DNA from: CAZTVF01 sp964616985
GTDB taxonomy: Bacteria > Planctomycetota > Phycisphaerae > SM23-33
DNA: 20,479 bases
NCBI GenBank assembly: GCA_964616985.1
Contig: CAZTVF010000098.1
Span: 1-20,479, forward strand
Direction of reading: 5' to 3'
A program made the translations under genes and the position numbers. Below are positions 15,870 through 20,479 of this stretch, piece by piece; position 1 is the stretch's first letter, and each line of letters starts with the position of its first letter. The notes beneath the pieces are model-generated. The model did no database searches. It was not told the origin of the DNA and saw only the letters and a program-made list of their open reading frames with translations.

Positions 15870-15890
15870 TGCGCCCGGCATCGGGGTTTT
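15868..15890 (+). terminator. Possible terminator after GH95
   Basis: GATGC (15868-15872) pairs with GCATC (15878-15882) around a 5-nt loop, followed by GGGGTTTT. It overlaps the stop codon. The stem is short and the T-run is offset, so this is weak. Confidence 0.3.
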
Positions 15891-16024
15891 CCCTATCCTC
15901 TTTCTGGGACTTTCCCTGATTGCGGAAGCGTGACAAAGCGAATATCACTCGCCTATCGTGGTTGGGCCGTGCCAGGGACCTGATATCCCCCGGCGCCCGG
16001 CCCCGAACAAATGCTGTCTTTGTG

Positions 16025-16052
16025 TTGATCCGCTGACCGCAATACGTATAGG
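16025..16052 (+). promoter_or_regulatory. Promoter of the BBP7 barrel gene
   Basis: TTGATC (16025-16030) is followed after 16 bp by TATAGG (16047-16052). The predicted leader of about 78 nt contains an inverted repeat, TTGCAT (16059-16064) with ATGCAA (16081-16086), that could fold. The SD AAAGGA is at 16124-16129. Confidence 0.5.
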
Positions 16053-16136
16053 TAACGATTGCATTTCGTTCGTGCAGCAGATGCAAAGATTCGTGATGGA
16101 CTGGATTCCAAGGGAAAACGAATAAAGGATGCATCA

Positions 16137-17180
16137 ATGACAAGACTACTGTCCTGTGTAGCCGTCCTCCTGTTCACCGGCGCGACCCTCATGGCCGCCG
16201 ATGGCGCCGCCAACACGCCCGCCGCACCGGGATCGACCGTCGTGTCGGAGACGAAGACCGAGACGACCGTTGAGAACGCCGCCCCGGCCGTCCCCCGCTT
16301 CTACACCCGGGCCGAAGCCCTGTGGCTGCAGCTCAATCCGCCGCGTTCGCAGACGCTGGCGACCGACAGCTCCATCGGCGACCAGCCGGTGCTGGATGCG
16401 CACTCGCTGCGTTACACCATGGAGGCCGGGCCGCGGGTGACCGTGGGCGTCGGGCTCAATGACAAGGACTCGATCGAAGGCACGTTCTTCGGTTTCTACC
16501 AGTGGACCAGCACGGACAGCGCCCACAGCAGCGGCGAGAGTCTCAACCCCGGCTGGAAGCTTCGCCGTTACCTGCCCAACGAAGGCGCGTTCACCATCGC
16601 CAGCAAGTACATCGCCAAGTCCGAGACGGAGATGCAGAGCGCCGAGATCAACTTCCGCCGGCAGCTGTACCCGTTCTTCTCCGGTCTGGCCGGCATCCGG
16701 TACATCAACGTCGATGACCATTTCCAGCTGCAGGCCTTCGACGACTGGGACGACCTCAACGACCGGAACGATCCGACCGAGTTGGGCATTTTCACGTCGA
16801 CGACCCGCAACAACATGGTCGGCCCGCAGATCGGCGGCGACCTGGACCTGCCCCTCGGCGGCAAGACCCTGCGGCTGGGCGCTCCCGCCCGCATGGGCCT
16901 GCTGGCGAACTTCATCGACTACGAGGCGAAGATCCATGACGTTCAGAACGGCAACCAGGACTACCGCTTCAAGGACAGCACCGTCGGCCTGGCCGGCGTG
17001 CTGGAGCTTGGCCTGAACCTCACGTGGCAGTTCCTGCCGAACTGGAGCGTCCGCGGCGGGTACAACCTCATGTGGATCGCCGGCGTCGCCCGTGCGGCCG
17101 AGCAGTCCGCCCCCACCGTCAACCACGACGGCACGATGTTCCTGCACGGCCCGTCGATCGGCCTCGAAGGCCACTGGTGA
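16137..17180 (+). CDS. BBP7-family outer-membrane beta-barrel protein
   Basis: This 347-aa protein has a signal peptide (residues 1-20, hydrophobic run 4-15, cleavage after LMA) and an Ala/Thr-rich mature start. The rest alternates polar and hydrophobic residues as in a beta barrel. The FYTRAEALWLQLNPPR opening, SAEINFRRQLYPFFSGLAGIRYINVDDHF in the middle (given here as two adjoining strands), NNMVGPQIGGDLDLPLG and a C-terminal aromatic residue (LEGHW) match the planctomycete BBP7 putative porin family. Family members are known only as predicted outer-membrane barrels. The ATG at 16137 has GGA (16127-16129) 7 nt upstream, and the signal peptide starts there. Its own promoter and a strong terminator make it a single-gene unit between two glycosidase genes. 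Confidence 0.85.
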   Translation: MTRLLSCVAVLLFTGATLMAADGAANTPAAPGSTVVSETKTETTVENAAPAVPRFYTRAEALWLQLNPPRSQTLATDSSIGDQPVLDAHSLRYTMEAGPRVTVGVGLNDKDSIEGTFFGFYQWTSTDSAHSSGESLNPGWKLRRYLPNEGAFTIASKYIAKSETEMQSAEINFRRQLYPFFSGLAGIRYINVDDHFQLQAFDDWDDLNDRNDPTELGIFTSTTRNNMVGPQIGGDLDLPLGGKTLRLGAPARMGLLANFIDYEAKIHDVQNGNQDYRFKDSTVGLAGVLELGLNLTWQFLPNWSVRGGYNLMWIAGVARAAEQSAPTVNHDGTMFLHGPSIGLEGHW

Positions 17181-17202
17181 GCCTCCTCCCTTTGTGAACC
17201 CA

Positions 17203-17242
17203 AGGGCCCTGCGGCGATGAGTCGCGGGGCCCTCTTGTTTTT
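17203..17242 (+). terminator. Strong intrinsic terminator of the BBP7 gene
   Basis: AGGGCCC (17203-17209) pairs perfectly with GGGCCCT (17227-17233). An inner GCGA/TCGC stem with a TGAG loop lies inside it. The stem is followed by CTTGTTTTT (17234-17242). It lies 23 bp past the stop. This is the clearest terminator in the window. Confidence 0.85.
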
Positions 17243-17263
17243 GCATGCCGCCGCGGCCACAAT
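17235..17263 (+). promoter_or_regulatory. Promoter of GH3, embedded in the upstream terminator's T-tract
   Basis: TTGTTT (17235-17240) lies in the terminator T-run and is followed after 17 bp by CACAAT (17258-17263), the same -10 hexamer proposed for murQ. The start would be near 17270, with a leader of about 46 nt carrying AAGGA (17305-17309). Confidence 0.45.
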
Positions 17264-17315
17264 GCCGCTCCCCCGATGCCGCCTTTGCTGTCGGCCGGGC
17301 CATGAAGGAAAGACG

Positions 17316-19760
17316 ATGAAGAAGGAATCCCCTGATCAACGCGTCGAGACGCTGCTCAAGAAGATGACCCTTCGCGAGAAGGCCTCGCTGCTGTCGGGGC
17401 TCGACAGCTGGCAGACCGTGCCCATCGAGCGTCTGGGCGTGCCCTCGCTGGTGATGAGCGACGGCCCCCACGGCGTGCGGTCGCAGACGCATCCCACCAC
17501 GTGCTTCCCCAGCGGCGCCGGCCTGGGCGCCACGTGGGATCCGCAGTTGATCGAGCGCGTCGGCGAGGTCCTCGGCGATGAGACCCTCGCCTCGGGCGCC
17601 GACATCCTGCTGGGCCCCTGCGTGAACATTATGCGGGCGCCGCTGGCGGGGCGAAACTTCGAGGCTTACAGCGAAGACCCCTTCCTGGCCGGACGCATTG
17701 GCGCGGCGTGGATTCGCGGCCTGCAGTCCCGCGGCGCCGGCGCCTCGCTCAAACACTTCGCGTGCAACAACCAGGAGACCGAACGCTTCCGCGGCAACTC
17801 GGTCGTCGATGAGCGCACGCTCCGCGAGATCTACCTGCCGCAGTTTGAAGCCGCCGCCAAGGAGGCCCGCCCCTGGACCGTGATGTGCGCGTACAACCGC
17901 ATCAACGGCCGCTACGCCAGCGAGCACGAGTTCCTCCTTCGCCAGGTGCTCAAGGGCGAGTGGGGCTTCGACGGCCCCGTCATCTCCGACTGGGGCGCCA
18001 ATCACACGGTGTTCGATTCGATCCGCGGCGGCCTGGACCTGGAGATGCCCGGCCCGGCGAAGTATTTCGGCCGGCTGCTGGAAGAGGCGGTCACGCACTG
18101 GCAGATCGAGGAGTCGCTCGTCGACGACGCCGCCCGCCGCATCCTGCGCATGATCGTGCGCTCGGGCCGCATGGACCGCAAGCGCCCCGCCGGGCGCATG
18201 AACACGCCCGCCCACGGCAAGCTCGCCCGCGCGGCCGCCGAGGGCTCGGTCGTGCTGCTCAAGAACGAGGGCGAGACGCTCCCCCTGCAGCCGGGCAAGC
18301 TGCGGCGTCTGGCCGTCATCGGCCCCAACGCCATCCAGGCCCGCATCGGCGGCGGCGGCAGTTCGTACGTCAACCCGCCCTACCGCGTCAGCCCGCTGAT
18401 GGGGCTGCAGAAACGCCTCGGCCGCAAGGTGGACATCCAGTTCGCCTCCGGCTGCGACAACGCGCTGCACTTCCCCGTGCTGTCGATGGAATACGTCACC
18501 ACGCCCGACGGCTCGCGCCCGGGGCTGGCGGCGGAGTTCTTCGCCAACCGCCGCTTCGCCGGCAAGGCCGTCGGCCAGCGGACGTTCATGGAAGCCAACC
18601 TGTGGGCCTTCGCGGCCCCCAGGGAAGTGCCCTCCGACGGCTTCTCGCTGCGGCTGAGGTGGCGGCTGAGCGTGCCGATCAGCCGCCGGTACCGCTTTGC
18701 CATCACGCACTGCCACCACGTCCGCCTCTTCGTCGACGGCCGGCGGATCATCAACAGCGTCACGCCCGTGCCCGCGGCGCAGCCGGATCCCTGCATCGTG
18801 CCCGCGGCTGAGATGGAGATGAAGGCAGGCAAGACGTACGACGTGCGCCTGGAGTTCATCAAGACGCCGCATCACGAGGTGAACGCCCTGCAGATCCGCA
18901 TGGCCCCCGCCGACGAGGGCGACGCGGCCACCCGCATCGCCGCCGCCGCGGAATTGGCCGCCACCTGCGACGCCGCCATCGTCTTCGCCGGCATGCCCGA
19001 AGGCTGGGAGACCGAGGGCTGGGACCGCCCCTCGATGGACCTGCCCGGCCCGCAAGACGACCTGATCCGCGCGGTGGCCGCCGCCAACCCCAAGACCATC
19101 GTCGTCATGCACGCGGGCTCGCCCGTCCACATGCCGTGGATCGACCAGGTGCCCGCCGCCCTGTACGCCTTCTACCCCGGGCAGGAGGCCGGCAACGCCA
19201 TCGCCGCCCTGCTGTGCGGCGACATCAGCCCCTCCGGCAAGCTGCCCTTCAGCATCCCGCGGCACTACGAGGACAACCCCGCGTTCGGCAACTTTCCCGG
19301 CGGCCGCGACGTCCGCTACGGCGAGGGCATCTTCGTGGGCTATCGCTATTACGACCACAAGAAGCTCCAGCCGCTGTTCCCGTTCGGCCACGGACTTTCG
19401 TACAGCACCTTCGCTTATGGCCGCGTGCTGGCTCCCAAGCGTGCGAAGATCGGCCGAGCGGTGCTGGTCTCGCTGAAGGTGACCAACACGGGCCCGTGCG
19501 ACGCCGCCGAAGTGGTGCAGTTGTACGTCCGCGACGTAGCCGCCTCCGTGCCGAGACCGCCCAAGGAGCTCAAGGCGTTCGCCAAGATCGCCCTCCCCCC
19601 GGGTAAGAGCAGGATCATCGCCTTCACACTGGAGAACCGGGCTTTCGCCTTCTGGGACGAAAGCGTCAAGGGCTGGAAGGTCGAGCCGGGTGAGTTCGAG
19701 ATTCTCGTCGGCAGTTCGTCTGCCGATCTCCGCGCCAAGGCGACGGTGACGCTGGAATAG
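17316..19760 (+). CDS. GH3 beta-glycosidase with PA14 insert
   Basis: This 814-aa family GH3 retaining exo-beta-glycosidase is most like beta-glucosidases. The N-terminal TIM barrel (about 8-300) has VMSDGPHGVR, SLKHFACNNQE and VISDWGANH with Asp225 as the nucleophile. A second alpha/beta domain is interrupted by a PA14 carbohydrate-binding insert (about 393-535, with LAAEFFANRRFAG and YRFAITHCHHVRLFVDG). It resumes with WETEGWDRPSMDLPG, where Glu567 is the likely acid/base, then FYPGQEAGNA and FPFGHGLSYSTF. A fibronectin-III-like domain (about 712-813) ends the protein. The exact substrate is not predictable. No signal peptide is seen. ATG 17316 is chosen because AAGGA (17305-17309) lies 6 nt upstream; the 33 codons above it cover the terminator and promoter. 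Confidence 0.95.
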   Translation: MKKESPDQRVETLLKKMTLREKASLLSGLDSWQTVPIERLGVPSLVMSDGPHGVRSQTHPTTCFPSGAGLGATWDPQLIERVGEVLGDETLASGADILLGPCVNIMRAPLAGRNFEAYSEDPFLAGRIGAAWIRGLQSRGAGASLKHFACNNQETERFRGNSVVDERTLREIYLPQFEAAAKEARPWTVMCAYNRINGRYASEHEFLLRQVLKGEWGFDGPVISDWGANHTVFDSIRGGLDLEMPGPAKYFGRLLEEAVTHWQIEESLVDDAARRILRMIVRSGRMDRKRPAGRMNTPAHGKLARAAAEGSVVLLKNEGETLPLQPGKLRRLAVIGPNAIQARIGGGGSSYVNPPYRVSPLMGLQKRLGRKVDIQFASGCDNALHFPVLSMEYVTTPDGSRPGLAAEFFANRRFAGKAVGQRTFMEANLWAFAAPREVPSDGFSLRLRWRLSVPISRRYRFAITHCHHVRLFVDGRRIINSVTPVPAAQPDPCIVPAAEMEMKAGKTYDVRLEFIKTPHHEVNALQIRMAPADEGDAATRIAAAAELAATCDAAIVFAGMPEGWETEGWDRPSMDLPGPQDDLIRAVAAANPKTIVVMHAGSPVHMPWIDQVPAALYAFYPGQEAGNAIAALLCGDISPSGKLPFSIPRHYEDNPAFGNFPGGRDVRYGEGIFVGYRYYDHKKLQPLFPFGHGLSYSTFAYGRVLAPKRAKIGRAVLVSLKVTNTGPCDAAEVVQLYVRDVAASVPRPPKELKAFAKIALPPGKSRIIAFTLENRAFAFWDESVKGWKVEPGEFEILVGSSSADLRAKATVTLE

Positions 19761-19769
19761 CATCGGGGT

Positions 19770-19832
19770 GGCGGCCTTCCCAGGCCGCCGCCTTTGCCGC
19801 TCAGCCGGGCGCGGCGGCCTCGGAAGGCCGCC
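19770..19832. repeat. Pair of identical-stem palindromes (BIME-like) after GH3
   Basis: Two perfect 8-bp hairpins share the stem GGCGGCCT/AGGCCGCC. The first is 19770-19789 (loop TCCC) and the second is 19813-19832 (loop CGGA), 23 bp apart. The outer flanks (CGGGG before the first, CCCCG after the second) are also complementary, so the whole segment can fold alternatively as one long hairpin. There is no T-tract. It may protect or end the GH3 transcript. Confidence 0.75.
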
Positions 19833-19965
19833 CCGCAGAGCAGAGATGTCGCCGCGCCCGAGAATCGCGAACGGAGATTCGCTTCCCCCCGTCCGCCCTT
19901 TTGAGTAACCTTGGATGTTCGCGCGTGTTGAAGTGACAGGGTTGGTTGACCCATAGGAGACCGTC

Positions 19966-20479
19966 ATGACGCAGGCCCCCAAGCAACCGGCAGATTTGCG
20001 AATCATCGAGAACCTCAACAAGGCCAAGGCGAAGATGCTGGCCGAGTTGCACAAGGTCATCATCGGGCAGGACGCGGTGATCGAACTGCTGATGCAGGCG
20101 ATCCTCTCGCGCGGCCATTGTCTGCTGGTGGGCGCGCCGGGCCTGGCCAAGACGTTGATGATCTCCACGCTGTCGAAGGTGCTCAAGCTGTCATTCAACC
20201 GCATCCAGTTCACGCCCGACCTCATGCCCTCGGACATCACCGGCACCGACGTGATCGAAGAGGACCTGACGACCGGCCGCCGGGCCTTCCGCTTCGTCAA
20301 GGGCCCCGTCTTCGCCAACATCATCCTGGCCGACGAAATCAACCGAACGCCGCCCAAGACCCAGGCCGCCCTGCTGCAGGCCATGCAGGAATACGTCGTC
20401 ACCGCCGGCGGAAACAGCTACGACCTCGACCAGCCGTTCTTCGTGCTGGCCACGCAGAACCCCATCGAGCAGGAAGGCA
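19966..20479 (+). CDS. MoxR-family AAA+ ATPase (5' part, runs off the window)
   Basis: The first 171 residues are present. MoxR ATPases act as chaperones that assemble or activate metal- or von-Willebrand-domain proteins in the cytoplasm. The N-terminal helix region is followed by VIIGQDAVIELLMQAI, Walker A GAPGLAKT (56-63, the A-K-T form usual for MoxR), LMPSDITGTDVI, Walker B LADEINR (121-127, Asp123 and Glu124) and a sensor-1 region LATQNP (161-166). The ATG at 19966 has AGGAG (19955-19959) 6 nt upstream. No clear promoter was found in the 205-bp gap. Such genes are often followed by DUF58 and VWA-domain genes, which would lie beyond the right edge. Confidence 0.95.
   Translation, partial: MTQAPKQPADLRIIENLNKAKAKMLAELHKVIIGQDAVIELLMQAILSRGHCLLVGAPGLAKTLMISTLSKVLKLSFNRIQFTPDLMPSDITGTDVIEEDLTTGRRAFRFVKGPVFANIILADEINRTPPKTQAALLQAMQEYVVTAGGNSYDLDQPFFVLATQNPIEQEG

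Noticed and set aside
16146..20402. A 1418-codon open frame on the minus strand, antisense to the BBP7, GH3 and MoxR genes
   Set aside because: It lies opposite three well-supported genes, its product is low-complexity Gly/Ala/Arg/His-rich with no domain, and high-GC coding DNA routinely leaves such antisense frames open.

Overview
The window looks like chromosomal DNA from a planctomycete, most likely class Phycisphaerae. The grounds are very high GC with strongly GC-biased third codon positions, a BBP7-type outer-membrane barrel (a family typical of planctomycetes), abundant glycoside hydrolases, a UroD-like methyltransferase paralogue, and many genes without a clear Shine-Dalgarno (SD) site. 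The assignment rests on gene content and composition only. No tRNA, rRNA, CRISPR array, transposase or integrase is visible.

Layout. Positions 1-335 hold a 117-bp-period tandem repeat with nested palindromes, then a membrane-anchored ankyrin protein. Next come hemL (tetrapyrrole synthesis) and a four-helix membrane protein of unknown role. A consensus promoter at 3205-3233 drives a two-gene unit: a probable lipoprotein whose stop codon overlaps the start of a cytosolic PAS histidine kinase. A small Lys/Glu-rich protein lies alone on the minus strand (5329-5598). From 5906 a promoter drives purA-uppS-arfB, a tightly overlapping operon of AMP synthesis, undecaprenyl diphosphate synthesis and ribosome rescue. 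After another copy of the palindromic repeat come anmK, murQ and a sodium:solute symporter, which together read as an anhydro-MurNAc recovery unit.

The right third is carbohydrate-related. A UroD-superfamily gene (minus) and a GH95 fucosidase/galactosidase (plus) are divergently transcribed from a 157-bp shared region. A BBP7 outer-membrane barrel follows with its own promoter and a strong intrinsic terminator, then a GH3 beta-glycosidase carrying a PA14 insert. Neither hydrolase shows a signal peptide, so both probably act in the cytoplasm on imported oligosaccharides. After a double-palindrome element, a MoxR AAA+ ATPase begins and runs off the right edge.

Most promoters read by eye are of the sigma-70/SigA type with 16-18 bp spacers. 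Three genes (ankyrin, anmK, murQ) have the -10 box ending six bases before the ATG, which predicts leaderless mRNAs. The two observations most worth follow-up are the anmK-murQ-symporter unit, which points to a sodium-coupled amino-sugar importer, and the dispersed palindromic repeat, in which pairing is preserved by a G-U substitution. I see no clear sign of a wholly new defence or mobile system.
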